The position numbers and the translations under genes were made by a program. 39,200 nucleotides of DNA from contig JAHJMN010000104.1 of the NCBI GenBank assembly GCA_018821305.1, forward strand, positions 1-39,200, read 5' to 3'. The notes below the pieces were generated by a model. It was not told the origin of the DNA. It saw only the letters and a list, made by a program, of their open reading frames with translations, and made no database searches. The DNA comes from Myxococcota bacterium (GTDB lineage: Bacteria > Myxococcota_A > Polyangia > HGW-17). Below are positions 24,227 to 32,976 of this stretch, piece after piece. How positions within the stretch are numbered: the stretch's first letter is position 1; each line of letters starts with the position of its first letter.

Positions 24227-24242
24227 AAATATTATTTATACA
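24215..24242 (+). promoter_or_regulatory. Candidate promoter using a family B terminus as -35
   Basis: AGGACA at 24215-24220 (the repeat end), a 16-base spacer and TATACA at 24237-24242. It is the upstream one of two tandem promoters for the lipoprotein gene at 24342. Confidence 0.45.
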
Positions 24243-24266
24243 ATAGTACAGCTCCAATGCCAGACG

Positions 24267-24295
24267 TTGACAAGCGTTTAGAAAAGTAGTACACT
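24267..24295 (+). promoter_or_regulatory. Strong sigma-70-like promoter
   Basis: A perfect TTGACA at 24267-24272, a 17-base spacer and TACACT at 24290-24295. Predicted start near 24302, followed by AGGAG and the ATG of the lipoprotein gene at 24342. Confidence 0.7.
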
Positions 24296-24341
24296 CCCGC
24301 CATATTTTTGCCCGGTTGATTCCGGGTTCAGGAGAATTGAA

Positions 24342-25529
24342 ATGAAAACAAGAATTTTAGTATTTGCTGTGGCTCTTTCCTTCTTTGCTGCTTCCTGCGG
24401 TAAAAAAGAAAAAAAAGAATCTGATTCAAAAGACAAGGTAAAAACCCCTGCAACCAAGACTGACGCAAAGGGTAAAAAAGTTGATGACAAAAAAGTCGAT
24501 GACAAAAAAGTAGTTCGCGGGCTACCTAAAACGAACGATGTAAAACCTGTTGAAGTAAAGAAACCCGTGGACGCAGGTAAAATCGAGTTTGCCAAACTTC
24601 CAGATTTGGAATTCAAACCTCTGTTCGCTGCCGAAATCAACATCGCAAAAATGGTAAAATCACCACTTTTCAATGACCTCACCGATAACGGAAACGATAT
24701 CAAAATGGATCTCGGTGACGACTTCAAAAAAACAGCAGAATGTGCTGGACTCAAGGTTGCTAAACCATATGAAATTATGGATAAAGTACATGTCTTTGGT
24801 CTTACGAAAGAAGATTTAGCTGTCCTTCTTGGTTTTAACGTTGAAGTTAAGAAGTTCGTTGAATGCGCTGTTAAAAACGGCAAAGACATTAAAAAAGTAA
24901 AATTCCAGGGTAAAGATGCCTATGAATTCAAAAACAAAAAAACCGGTGAAAAAGGAACCCTCATTGAAACAGGTAAAAATTCTGTTCTGGTTTTAATTGG
25001 TAAAGCTGGAGACAAAGTTAAAGTTGGCGCTGGCAAAATTGGAACGGGAAATGTTGCAGACTATTTCTCAGCTATCAAAACCCCCGGTTGTATAAAAGTT
25101 GTTGTGCGCGACATGCCCATTCCCGCTGATGAAAAAATTACTGCTCTTATGCCTAAACTTAAAACAATCAGCCTCGACTTTGCCGCTGGATCCAATGACA
25201 AAAACATGATGGCAAGCGCAATTATCGATGTTAAAGATGCTGATGCTGCAAAGGGTGCTGTCGGATTTGCTAATCTTTTCCTCAATGGTCCTCAGGCTAA
25301 AGCTGAACTCACTAAAATGGGAATTGATGCCGGCATTCTTAAAAACCTCGTTCTTCAGGATTCCGGAAGTTTCATTAAAGCATCTGTAAATCTTGAAATA
25401 GCTGTAGTAAAAACAATCGTTGCCAAATTAAAAGGCAGCAAAAATGCAAAAAAAGCCCCCGTTGACGCTCCCAAAGTTGACAAAAAGCCCGCAAAAACCG
25501 GTAAAGTAGCCCCGAAAAAAGGCAAATAG
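24342..25529 (+). CDS. Lys-rich lipoprotein of unknown function
   Basis: A 395-residue lipoprotein with lipobox AASC (Cys19). Residues 20-65 are a Lys/Asp-rich linker containing the direct repeat KVDDKKVDDKKV. The folded part (about 75-365) is Lys-rich with repeated VKSPLFNDL / FVECAVKNGKDIKKVKFQGKDAYEF and VLVLIGKAGDKVKVGAGK patterns, reading as alpha/beta with few cysteines. The last 30 residues are a Lys/Ala/Pro-rich tail similar to the linker, possibly binding peptidoglycan or polyanions. Codon choice is strongly biased to GCT, AAA and GGT, and the promoter (TTGACA) and Shine-Dalgarno (AGGAG, seven bases) are near consensus, both suggesting high expression. Family not recognised. Confidence 0.75.
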   Translation: MKTRILVFAVALSFFAASCGKKEKKESDSKDKVKTPATKTDAKGKKVDDKKVDDKKVVRGLPKTNDVKPVEVKKPVDAGKIEFAKLPDLEFKPLFAAEINIAKMVKSPLFNDLTDNGNDIKMDLGDDFKKTAECAGLKVAKPYEIMDKVHVFGLTKEDLAVLLGFNVEVKKFVECAVKNGKDIKKVKFQGKDAYEFKNKKTGEKGTLIETGKNSVLVLIGKAGDKVKVGAGKIGTGNVADYFSAIKTPGCIKVVVRDMPIPADEKITALMPKLKTISLDFAAGSNDKNMMASAIIDVKDADAAKGAVGFANLFLNGPQAKAELTKMGIDAGILKNLVLQDSGSFIKASVNLEIAVVKTIVAKLKGSKNAKKAPVDAPKVDKKPAKTGKVAPKKGK

Positions 25530-25641
25530 TAGTCTCTTCTTCCGCATTCCACTGTGCTTTCATTAAAAATTGCCCCTCTTTGTTTGAGTTTATAAAATGT
25601 ATATGCTTTTAGTGAAAAATCTGCCACTATATACTAAAACT

Positions 25642-25705
25642 AGTTCTTGTCCTGAGCTAAAAATTAGTTGAAAATTTGATTAAATCCTTTTTCAGGACAT
25701 GAACT
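25642..25705. repeat. Short family B-terminus inverted repeat (MITE-like), copy B5
   Basis: A 64-bp element consisting only of family B ends: AGTTCTTGTCCTGA (25642-25655) and TCAGGACATGAACT (25692-25705). These match as inverted repeats in 13 of 14 positions, with a 36-base AT-rich centre. It ends nine bases before the ATG of the next lipoprotein gene, so it is part of its leader or promoter. Confidence 0.8.
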
Positions 25706-25714
25706 TAGAAGTGG

Positions 25715-28030
25715 ATGGTCGCAATGAAACTAATCACACTTTCTTTTTTATGTATGTATATTTTTTCCGCTTGCAATCTGGTTCTTGACGTTAAAGATGG
25801 CCCAAAAACTTGCGGAAATGGGGTACTTGATCCCACAGAGGAATGTGAAGGGGATAATCTGGGTGGAGCGGACTGCGTTTCACAAGGCTTTTCTTCTGGA
25901 GTTTTAGCATGTTCACCTGGCTGTGAATTTGATACTTCCCAGTGCTCAAATGAACCGGAATATTGCGGAAATGGAATAATTGAAGGTATTGAAAGTTGTG
26001 ATGGTACAAATCTTGGTCAGGCAAACTGTGAAAATCAAGGCTACTCCGGCGGAACCCTGAGTTGTTTGTCAAATTGCACTTTCAACGTTTCCAATTGTGG
26101 CGAAATGCTCTGTGGGAATGGAATTGTCGATAGTGGTGAGACCTGTGATGGAACGGCACTGAATGGTGAAACATGTGAGAATCTTGGTTACTCTTTTGGA
26201 ACTCTGGCCTGCTCTGCAGATTGTCGTAACTTTGATCTTTTCGGATGTATAAACACAGAAAACTGTGGAAACGGCATAAAGGATGATGGTGAGCAATGCG
26301 ATGGCACGGATACCGGGTCCGTTACCTGTAATAGCCTTGGATATTACAGTGGTGGTGAAATCGGATGTAATTCGAATTGCACTTTAAATACAGAGGCGTG
26401 TTCAGGAGGTCGCTGTGGGGATGATTCAATTCAACCGTTTTCCCCTGCAAATGAAGTATGTGACAATAACGAATTCGGTTCGGTCACTTGCTCTAACAGC
26501 GGTTTTTCCGGCGGTTCACTGATATGTTCCAGTGATTGCCGATCTATAAATTACCATAACTGCACTGGTGGCTGCGGCAATGGTGTTAAGGAAAATACTG
26601 AAGATTGTGATGATTTGGATACGGGTGGAGAGACATGTACAAGTTTGGGATATTATAATGGTGGTACTATTTCATGTACATCATCATGCACTTATGACAC
26701 ATCGGGCTGCCTCGGAGGTATATGTGGTGATCATATTAAACAGGCAAGCGAAGTATGCGATGGAGAAGATTTCGGAGGTAGTGACTGTTCAAATTATGGT
26801 TTTGATTCAGGTTCCCTCAGTTGTAGTTCCAATTGCTTTACTATTGATACCTCTGGTTGCGAAAATCTAACCACATGTGGAAACAATACAGTGGAAAGCG
26901 GTGAGGACTGTGATGGAATAACGATTCCAGAGACATGTGCAGATCAGACCGGATACTGGTTCGGACAACTAGAATGTTTACCCAATTGTATGTTTGATTT
27001 GGGGGGGTGTCATCGAATAACCCATATAGCAGCAGGGATGCGCCACAGTTGTGCAATTGTTGATGGGGCTGTATATTGTTGGGGAGATAACGGAGCCGGA
27101 CAACTCGGTGATGGGGGAACGTTACCTTCATCATCTATCCCAATTCGGGTAAATGTTTCCGCTGAAGCCCTTTCTATTGATTCCAGAGGTTCAAGGACCT
27201 GTGTTGTGCTGGCAACCGGGGATGCGGAGTGCTGGGGAGATGAAACATCAAGTCCGACTAAAATAAACGGTGGTATTCTTGACGTAGTTCAGGTATGTAA
27301 TGGAATGGATCACGTATGCATAAGAGTAGCCAGCGGTAACTTGTTTTGCATGGGGGATAATTCCAATGGTCAACTTGGAATAAACTCATTTGGTGGATTT
27401 TATACTTCTTTGCAGGAAGTTCAGCATCCAAATCCAGCGGATCACATTGCCTGTGGTGATTATCACAACTGTATGGTCGATACCAGTGGCATAGCCTATT
27501 GTTGGGGAATGGGACAAGAAGGAAGGCATGGTCTCGGGATGGAATATGACGTTCCTGTCCCAGCAGAAATAATGGCAGATATTGGTTCAATCTATTGTGG
27601 TGCTGCTCACTCCTGTGCTATCGATAGTGCCGGTATAGGCTGGTGCTGGGGTCGTAACAGTTCAGGGCAACTTGGAACCGGGGATGGAAACCCCCGTTAC
27701 GCACCAGAAGTTATTGATGATATGGCAATTTATTCCGGATTTTTAACAGGTTACACATCAACCTGCGGGTTTTTAAACTCCGGTGGGATGAATTGCTGGG
27801 GGAGCAATGCTTACGGCCAACTTGGAGATGGAAGCTGGATGAGCAGCGAAACTCCAGTGCCGGTTTCGGGGTTTTCAGGAACGGTTCGCAGTGCCGGAAG
27901 TTCTTATCACGTTTGCATTGTCACCAACAACTATGCGCCCTGGTGCTGGGGTCGTAATAATTACTGGCAACTCAGTACTGGAGACCAGAATAATCGCGGT
28001 ACTCCCGTCCCCGCAAACGGCCCCCCATAG
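25715..28030 (+). CDS. Large lipoprotein: eight Myxococcus Cys-rich repeats plus seven RCC1-like repeats
   Basis: A 771-residue lipoprotein, paralogue of the one at 7357-9643. Lipobox FSAC lies at residue 19; a second ATG three codons in (25724) is an equally good start and gives a more typical signal peptide. Residues about 32-430 contain eight CGNG...E.CDG..L.G..C...GY..G.L.C...C.F....C repeats (Myxococcus disulfide repeat), each with six cysteines. Residues about 435-770 contain seven RCC1-like repeats with xxCWGxNxxGQLGxG; repeat two lacks the QLG part. The seven repeats fit a closed seven-bladed propeller. Cell-surface location and a binding role are inferred; no ligand can be named. It converges with a small ORF eight bases away. 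Confidence 0.9.
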   Translation: MVAMKLITLSFLCMYIFSACNLVLDVKDGPKTCGNGVLDPTEECEGDNLGGADCVSQGFSSGVLACSPGCEFDTSQCSNEPEYCGNGIIEGIESCDGTNLGQANCENQGYSGGTLSCLSNCTFNVSNCGEMLCGNGIVDSGETCDGTALNGETCENLGYSFGTLACSADCRNFDLFGCINTENCGNGIKDDGEQCDGTDTGSVTCNSLGYYSGGEIGCNSNCTLNTEACSGGRCGDDSIQPFSPANEVCDNNEFGSVTCSNSGFSGGSLICSSDCRSINYHNCTGGCGNGVKENTEDCDDLDTGGETCTSLGYYNGGTISCTSSCTYDTSGCLGGICGDHIKQASEVCDGEDFGGSDCSNYGFDSGSLSCSSNCFTIDTSGCENLTTCGNNTVESGEDCDGITIPETCADQTGYWFGQLECLPNCMFDLGGCHRITHIAAGMRHSCAIVDGAVYCWGDNGAGQLGDGGTLPSSSIPIRVNVSAEALSIDSRGSRTCVVLATGDAECWGDETSSPTKINGGILDVVQVCNGMDHVCIRVASGNLFCMGDNSNGQLGINSFGGFYTSLQEVQHPNPADHIACGDYHNCMVDTSGIAYCWGMGQEGRHGLGMEYDVPVPAEIMADIGSIYCGAAHSCAIDSAGIGWCWGRNSSGQLGTGDGNPRYAPEVIDDMAIYSGFLTGYTSTCGFLNSGGMNCWGSNAYGQLGDGSWMSSETPVPVSGFSGTVRSAGSSYHVCIVTNNYAPWCWGRNNYWQLSTGDQNNRGTPVPANGPP

Positions 28031-28037
28031 ATTTTCT

Positions 28038-28247
28038 CTATTCAGTTTTCTCGTTTTTTTCATGACTGAGCGGTTCTTCAGGTTCGAAGTAGAATTTTTG
28101 TGATTTGAGTTTGCGCAGGGTTTGAATTGGAATTATGATCGCTTCTTCAGTCTTTTCTTCAACTTCTTTTTCTGTATTCTCTTCTAAACCAGTATCTCTA
28201 AGGATATTAAGAAGTTGTCTAATGTTGTATTTGTTAACATCAATCAT
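28038..28247 (-). CDS. Possible small charged protein
   Basis: A 69-residue frame with a hydrophilic, Glu/Lys-rich composition. The N-terminal segment IDVNKYNIRQLLNILRDTG looks like an amphipathic helix, and the centre EKEVEEKTEEAIIIPIQTL could be coiled. It does not overlap another gene, and its stop lies eight bases from the convergent RCC1 lipoprotein stop. The upstream sequence TTTACCTAAC is a poor Shine-Dalgarno, and no family is recognised. It could be a real small gene or chance. Confidence 0.35.
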   Translation of the reverse strand: MIDVNKYNIRQLLNILRDTGLEENTEKEVEEKTEEAIIIPIQTLRKLKSQKFYFEPEEPLSHEKNEKTE

Positions 28248-28473
28248 GTTAGGTAAACCTGAAACTTAAACTGACAACCCGTATTCCAGGACAGTAACTA
28301 ATCACTACTCTGGCTATAACGGGAGATTTTCTCCGACTTCATTACACATCGGTATTTGAAAAACAAACTTTACCCATCAATATTATTTTTTTCGTGTCCT
28401 GAAATTCACAGTGCGGGGGTTTTAAAATTGAGAATCAACAGGATTTTGAAAAATTAATAGATTTACATTAAAT
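28248..28473. other. Gene-free region upstream of the gntR operators
   Basis: No coding sequence seen. Two isolated family B ends face away from each other: CCAGGACAGTAACT at 28284-28297 and CGTGTCCTGAAATTC at 28393-28407. The rest is AT-rich. Promoters for the small ORF on the minus strand or for the first operator region may lie here. Confidence 0.5.
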
Positions 28474-28485
28474 TGGTATATACCA
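28474..28485. promoter_or_regulatory. GntR-type operator 1, TGGTATATACCA
   Basis: A perfect 12-bp palindrome, identical to operator 2 and 108 bp upstream of it. It matches the TGGT...ACCA layout of HutC-type GntR boxes. A weak promoter (TTGAAA at 28446, TAAATT at 28469) could overlap it. Confidence 0.75.
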
Positions 28486-28561
28486 CATGTTGCTATTTTT
28501 TATGCGGATGGCATTGATTATATATTTGAAATATATAGTAATTGTAAATTCACTTTTGGTA

Positions 28562-28593
28562 TTGACCTATGGGGTGTTGAGTGGTATATACCA
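28562..28593 (+). promoter_or_regulatory. gntR promoter with embedded operator 2; leaderless start
   Basis: TTGACC at 28562-28567, a 17-base spacer and TATATA at 28585-28590. The -10 lies inside the second TGGTATATACCA palindrome (28582-28593). A start seven bases after the -10 would be 28597, the A of the gntR ATG. No Shine-Dalgarno exists between the operator and the ATG, which supports leaderless transcription and autorepression. Confidence 0.65.
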
Positions 28594-28596
28594 AAC

Positions 28597-29574
28597 ATGG
28601 AACGGTACCCGGTTATAGATCCGCTTCTTCAGAAACCAGTTTTTCTTCAAATTGAACATCAGATTCAGGAGTTTATCATTTCCGGGGACCTTGGACCCGC
28701 TGCTAAATTACCATCCGAACGTCAGATGGCTGAGCAATTGGGTGTTTCCCGGGGGACAGTTAAAAAAGCATATGAAAATCTTGTACGAACGGGATTTCTA
28801 GAGGTAAGGCGAGGTTCAGGCTGTTTTGTTCGGGGCCAATCAAAGTCTTCAACGAGGCTTGAAACAGCACAGAAACTTATACGTACGGTTATTTTTGAGC
28901 TTGAAAAAATAAGATTTTCTCACAGGGAAATGGGTGATCTTTTCTCCTCCGAGGTAACAACCAGAGTTGAAAACCTTCAGAATTTTTCCGTTGTTACTAT
29001 TGATTGTAATCCTGAAGCCCTTGATGTTTACCACATTCAGTTGGCATCTTTGTCTCATGTAAATCATCTACAGATGCTATTAACAGATCTCGAATCAGAG
29101 AACGATCCTCGAACAATTTTAAAAAATTATGATTTGATAATTACCACAATGGGCCATTATGAGCGAGTTTCGTCTCTTGCAGGTTCCTTGAAAGATCGAG
29201 TTATAAGTGTTGGTGTGTCTCCCTCGGCTGAGACCCTCGTGCAATTGGGTGCTATTCGCTCATCTATGCGGATAGGGATAATTTCCCGCTCCCATCGATT
29301 TCAGGAAATTGTAACAGGTTGGATTCGAAAATTTCATCCGAATAATTCAATTTCCGGTATTAACGTAACTTCAGGCGAACAAGTCATAGATCTGATTGAT
29401 AAGGCAGATGTACTTATAGTGCCATCTTCCGGAAGTGGAACTCTTTCCACTGAACAACTTAACTCGATAAGGAGTTTTCGTCAGCGAGGCGGGGTTATTA
29501 TAAAATTTGAATATCGAATTGAGGCGGGTAGTTTAGGGTTTCTGGAGAAATTGTTTTTTTCACTCACAATTTAA
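28597..29574 (+). CDS. GntR-family regulator of the glutamate mutase operon
   Basis: A 325-residue transcription regulator. Residues about 8-78 are a GntR winged helix (PVFLQIEHQIQEFIISGDL, LPSERQMAEQLGVSRGTVKKAYENL, GFLEVRRGSGCFV). The C-terminal part (about 90-325) is not a plain UTRA or FCD domain. It is alpha/beta, with VVTIDCNPEALDVYHIQ, YDLIITTMGHYERVSSL, IGIISRSHRFQEIV and ADVLIVPSSG resembling the effector domains related to periplasmic-binding or Rossmann-like folds. Two identical palindromes upstream are the likely targets. Given the position before glmS, glutamate or a pathway intermediate is the likely ligand (inference). No Shine-Dalgarno precedes the ATG. Confidence 0.85.
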   Translation: MERYPVIDPLLQKPVFLQIEHQIQEFIISGDLGPAAKLPSERQMAEQLGVSRGTVKKAYENLVRTGFLEVRRGSGCFVRGQSKSSTRLETAQKLIRTVIFELEKIRFSHREMGDLFSSEVTTRVENLQNFSVVTIDCNPEALDVYHIQLASLSHVNHLQMLLTDLESENDPRTILKNYDLIITTMGHYERVSSLAGSLKDRVISVGVSPSAETLVQLGAIRSSMRIGIISRSHRFQEIVTGWIRKFHPNNSISGINVTSGEQVIDLIDKADVLIVPSSGSGTLSTEQLNSIRSFRQRGGVIIKFEYRIEAGSLGFLEKLFFSLTI

Positions 29575-29596
29575 TGTCCGGATACGAACAAACTAT

Positions 29597-29682
29597 AGAC
29601 CGCTTCCTGAGTAAATTAATGCAATTGTGAAATTGAATGATATTTCCCAAATTAAGCACTCGTATTACTCAGGAAGCGGTCT
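29597..29682. repeat. Minimal family A element between gntR and glmS
   Basis: An 86-bp element made of a perfect 18-bp inverted repeat, AGACCGCTTCCTGAGTAA (29597-29614) and TTACTCAGGAAGCGGTCT (29665-29682), with a 50-base centre that lacks the CCTG stem of the longer copies. It lies 22 bases after the gntR stop and 19 bases before the glmS ATG. In a read-through mRNA it would form a long hairpin immediately upstream of the glmS ribosome binding site. Confidence 0.9.
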
Positions 29683-29701
29683 GGAAAAAGGATAAAAGGT
29701 C

Positions 29702-30127
29702 ATGGGTAATATTAATATTGTACTCGGAGTCATCGGATTCGACTGCCACAGTGTAGGAAACAAGATTCTCGAGCATTTCTTCACGGAGAAGGGTTACTCT
29801 GTTCACAATCTCGGCGTCATGGTGAGTCAGGAAGAATTCATAAATGCAGCCATCGAAACCGCAGCTCCAATAATTATGGTTTCCTCTCTGTACGGGCATG
29901 GTGAGATTGATTGTGCTGGTTTGAGAGAAAAATGCATTGAAAAAGGCCTTGAAGATATTCTTTTATATGTAGGGGGAAACCTTGTTGTGGGAAAAACACC
30001 CCTTGAGCAGGTTGAATCAAAATTCCGGAAAATGGGTTATGACCGGGTTTTTGGCCCTGATGCCGATCTTGAAGCAGTCGACAGTATTCTTCGAGTTGAT
30101 CTAAAAGAAAAAGGATTCTCTTTATGA
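29702..30127 (+). CDS. glmS: Glutamate mutase sigma subunit (B12-binding)
   Basis: A 141-residue small component S (MutS/GlmS) of adenosylcobalamin-dependent glutamate mutase, which converts L-glutamate to (2S,3S)-3-methylaspartate with GlmE. The cobalamin-binding motif DxHxxG is at D14-C15-H16-S17-V18-G19, with His16 as the cobalt ligand, the same numbering as in Clostridium cochlearium. SSLYGHGE (about 61-68) and GGNLVVG (about 91-97) complete the Rossmann-like B12 site. Family length is about 137 residues, so it is full length. Shine-Dalgarno AAAGG lies close to the ATG, just behind the palindromic repeat. It overlaps glmL by four bases (ATGA). Confidence 0.95.
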   Translation: MGNINIVLGVIGFDCHSVGNKILEHFFTEKGYSVHNLGVMVSQEEFINAAIETAAPIIMVSSLYGHGEIDCAGLREKCIEKGLEDILLYVGGNLVVGKTPLEQVESKFRKMGYDRVFGPDADLEAVDSILRVDLKEKGFSL

Positions 30128-31515
30128 AGGATCGTGTAATCAGCCTGGATACGGGCTCTACATGGACCAAGGGTGCTCTGTGGTCCCTTGATGGGGGAAA
30201 ACCTGAGCTTAAGAGTTATTTTAGGACTCCGACAACAACAGCTAATCTGGCCGATGGTGCTCTTTCAGTTGCCTCCCACCTGTGCAGTGTTTCCAGGGAG
30301 GATTACATAAAGAATCATACTGGCATTCCCGTTTTCTGGACATCTTCAGCTAAGGGGGGATTGGCTATCGCAGTAGTCGGGCTGGTTCCGGATCTCAGTG
30401 TAGAACTTGGGCGGCTGGCTGCATGGGGTAGTGGCGGGAGAATAACAAAAGTCTGGCCATGGGTTTTAACGAATCAACATATGGATGAGATCATTGCCTC
30501 AAAACCAGACATTATCCTTCTTACGGGTGGAACTGACGGAGGGCACGAGAAAAATGTCATCCACAATGCCAGAATCATAGGCGAAAGCACTTATGATGCT
30601 TCAGTAATTTACGCTGGTAACAGTTATATTGCTTCTGAAGTCGAAAAACTGCTGGAAACAAAAAGATGTACTGTAGTCCCTAATCTTATGCCGGACCTTG
30701 GAACAATAAACGAAGTCCCCTGCCAGTTGGCTATCCGGCAGGAGTTTCTGGATAATATTGTTGAGGGTCGTGGCCTTTTACAATTGGTTGATGTATTTGG
30801 GAGAAAACCGCTGCCGACACCTTCTGCAATGCTCAATCTTGTGACGACAATTAATGAAAAATGCCCAGATTTTGGTGATTTTACGCTTATTGACATGGGG
30901 GGAGCTACGACAGATGTTTATTCTATATGCCCGGCTCAATCTGATGATTCAGTGATTCTTCGTGGTATTACAGAGCCTTTGATTAAACGTTCCGTAGAAG
31001 GGGATCTGGGGATGCGGGTCAGTGCTCGCTCCCTTTGGGAAGTAATAGTTAAATCAATGAAAAGCGCTACGGGATTACCATCCTTGGAACAGTTGAAGGA
31101 ATGGACAGAACATGTATTAGAAAATACAGAACTTCTTCCTGTAACACATACAGAAGGTGACCTCGACCGGATTTTGGCAGTAAGTGCGCTCTGGCATTCA
31201 GTTGCCCGACACTCCGGGAGAATTGAACAGGTCTGGACATCAAATGGTAAAGTTGGGGTTCAACGGGGGAAGGATCTCAGAAAAATTGCGAAGGTGGTAC
31301 TCACCGGGGGCTGGCTTGCACGGTTCTCGAACAAGAATTTCTGGAGTCAGGCTCGTGAGATATTTGGTTGTTTTGAAAATGATAAAGAAATCCTTATTCC
31401 AGAAAAGCCAGATGTATTTACAGATGCTGAATATTTATGGCCGCTATTTGCTCCTCTCGTCGGTGAGATTCCGATGGTAGAACAGGCAGCGCTGAAGGCA
31501 TTAATAAAAAGATGA
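30124..31515 (+). CDS. glmL: Glutamate mutase-associated ATPase GlmL (reactivating factor)
   Basis: A 463-residue protein of the MutL/GlmL family. It belongs to the ASKHA (actin/hsp70-like) fold: the first phosphate loop is [18 protein letters not shown] at residues 4-21, the second [16 protein letters not shown] near 252-267, and the adenosine motif [12 protein letters not shown] near 391-402. In clostridia the gene always lies between the two mutase subunit genes, as here. By analogy with diol dehydratase reactivases, it is thought to exchange damaged cobalamin. Its ATG overlaps the glmS stop by four bases, and glmE follows after 15 bases. Confidence 0.92.
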   Translation: MKDRVISLDTGSTWTKGALWSLDGGKPELKSYFRTPTTTANLADGALSVASHLCSVSREDYIKNHTGIPVFWTSSAKGGLAIAVVGLVPDLSVELGRLAAWGSGGRITKVWPWVLTNQHMDEIIASKPDIILLTGGTDGGHEKNVIHNARIIGESTYDASVIYAGNSYIASEVEKLLETKRCTVVPNLMPDLGTINEVPCQLAIRQEFLDNIVEGRGLLQLVDVFGRKPLPTPSAMLNLVTTINEKCPDFGDFTLIDMGGATTDVYSICPAQSDDSVILRGITEPLIKRSVEGDLGMRVSARSLWEVIVKSMKSATGLPSLEQLKEWTEHVLENTELLPVTHTEGDLDRILAVSALWHSVARHSGRIEQVWTSNGKVGVQRGKDLRKIAKVVLTGGWLARFSNKNFWSQAREIFGCFENDKEILIPEKPDVFTDAEYLWPLFAPLVGEIPMVEQAALKALIKR

Positions 31516-31530
31516 TAAAGGAGTTAAATT

Positions 31531-32976
31531 GTGAAAACAGGTAGAATTTCCATGGATGAATTCCTCAGTGAAAGAGAGCAGGTTCTGAAGTCATGGCCCA
31601 CAGGAGAAGGTCTTTCTCTGGAAAAGGGTCTTGAATATCAGGGAACTATCCCTGTTGAGAAAAATTTTGCTCATTGGATGAAGAAAGCCATTGATGAGAA
31701 AAAGACACTGCTTCAGCCCCGGGCTGGTGTAGCACTGGTTGATGAACACATCAAGCTTTTACAGTATCTGGAAACAGAAGGCCAGGCTGATCTTCTTCCA
31801 ACTACAATCGACGCATATACAAGACAAAATCGATATGAAGAAGCTCAGACGGGAATTGCAAAAAGTATTGCAGCCAAGACTTCACTTCTGAATGGGTTTC
31901 CCGCAGTTAATCATGGTCTGGAGGAATGTCGCCGAGTAACAGAAAGCGTTAAATCCCCAATTCAGGTACGTCACGGAACTCCCGATGCCAGACTTTTAGC
32001 AGAGATTACTCTTGCGGGGGGATTTACAAGTTTTGAAGGTGGTGGCATCAGTTACAATATTCCCTATGCCAAGAAAGTTTCCCTTGAGACATCCATGGCT
32101 CACTGGCGATGGGTTGATCGACTAATCGGCTTTTATGAAGATCATGGAATCCATATAAATCGTGAGCCGTTTGGTCCGCTCACCGGAACCCTGGTTCCTC
32201 CATTTGTAGCATTGACTGTAGCTGTAATTGAAGGCATCGCGGCACTGACCCAGGGTGTGAAAAGTATTACTCTCGGTTATGGTCAGGGTGGAAACCTGGT
32301 TCAGGACGTGGCTGCCATGTATGCTCTTCGGGAACTGGCGGATGAATACTTCAAACGGGAAGGATTTAATGATTATGAACTTTCCACAGTTTTCCATCAG
32401 TGGATGGGTGGATTTCCGGAAGATGAAGCAAAAGCATTTTCGGTTATTACCTGGGGTGCTACAGTAGGGCGATTTGCGAAAGCAACTAAAATCATTGTAA
32501 AAACGCCGCATGAAGCCATGGGCATTCCCACAAAGGAGGCAAATGCTCAGGGCCTGCTTGCTTCCCGTCAGGCCATTAACATGCTTTCAGAGCAGGTGCT
32601 CCCCGTGGGTCCAACTTTCCGAAGGGAAATTGATCTGATAAAAGCTGAAGTAAACTGCATTATGGATAAAATTTACGAACTCGGTCTGGGTGATGCACAG
32701 GAAGGCAGTATTGCAGCTATCAAAGCAGGGGTTTTAGATGTTCCATTTGCTCCTGCAAGTGTAAATCACGGCAAATTACTTCCCATGAGGGATGACGAAG
32801 GTTATATCCGGATATACAACTGGGGGAAAATCCCCATGGCTGAGGAAATTAAAGCATTTCATGCCCAGCGATTGAATGACCGGGCGAAAAGCGAAGGGCG
32901 AACAGTCTGTTTTCAGATGGTTACCGATGATATTTATGCCATAAGCAAAGGAAAACTTGTGGGGCGGCCGAGGTAA
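31531..32976 (+). CDS. glmE: Glutamate mutase epsilon subunit
   Basis: A 481-residue TIM-barrel catalytic component E of glutamate mutase. Substrate-binding residues of the C. cochlearium enzyme are all present with a constant shift of two: the three arginines of the arginine claw at R64 (QPRAGVAL), R98 (AYTRQNRY) and R147 (QVRHGTPDAR), then E169, Y175 and Y179 in FEGGGISYNIPYAKK. Length is equal to the family's. The start codon is GTG, with GGAG eight bases upstream. Together with GlmS it forms the radical mutase; the 103-base gap before the next gene holds a hairpin at the lyase ribosome binding site. Confidence 0.96.
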   Translation: MKTGRISMDEFLSEREQVLKSWPTGEGLSLEKGLEYQGTIPVEKNFAHWMKKAIDEKKTLLQPRAGVALVDEHIKLLQYLETEGQADLLPTTIDAYTRQNRYEEAQTGIAKSIAAKTSLLNGFPAVNHGLEECRRVTESVKSPIQVRHGTPDARLLAEITLAGGFTSFEGGGISYNIPYAKKVSLETSMAHWRWVDRLIGFYEDHGIHINREPFGPLTGTLVPPFVALTVAVIEGIAALTQGVKSITLGYGQGGNLVQDVAAMYALRELADEYFKREGFNDYELSTVFHQWMGGFPEDEAKAFSVITWGATVGRFAKATKIIVKTPHEAMGIPTKEANAQGLLASRQAINMLSEQVLPVGPTFRREIDLIKAEVNCIMDKIYELGLGDAQEGSIAAIKAGVLDVPFAPASVNHGKLLPMRDDEGYIRIYNWGKIPMAEEIKAFHAQRLNDRAKSEGRTVCFQMVTDDIYAISKGKLVGRPR

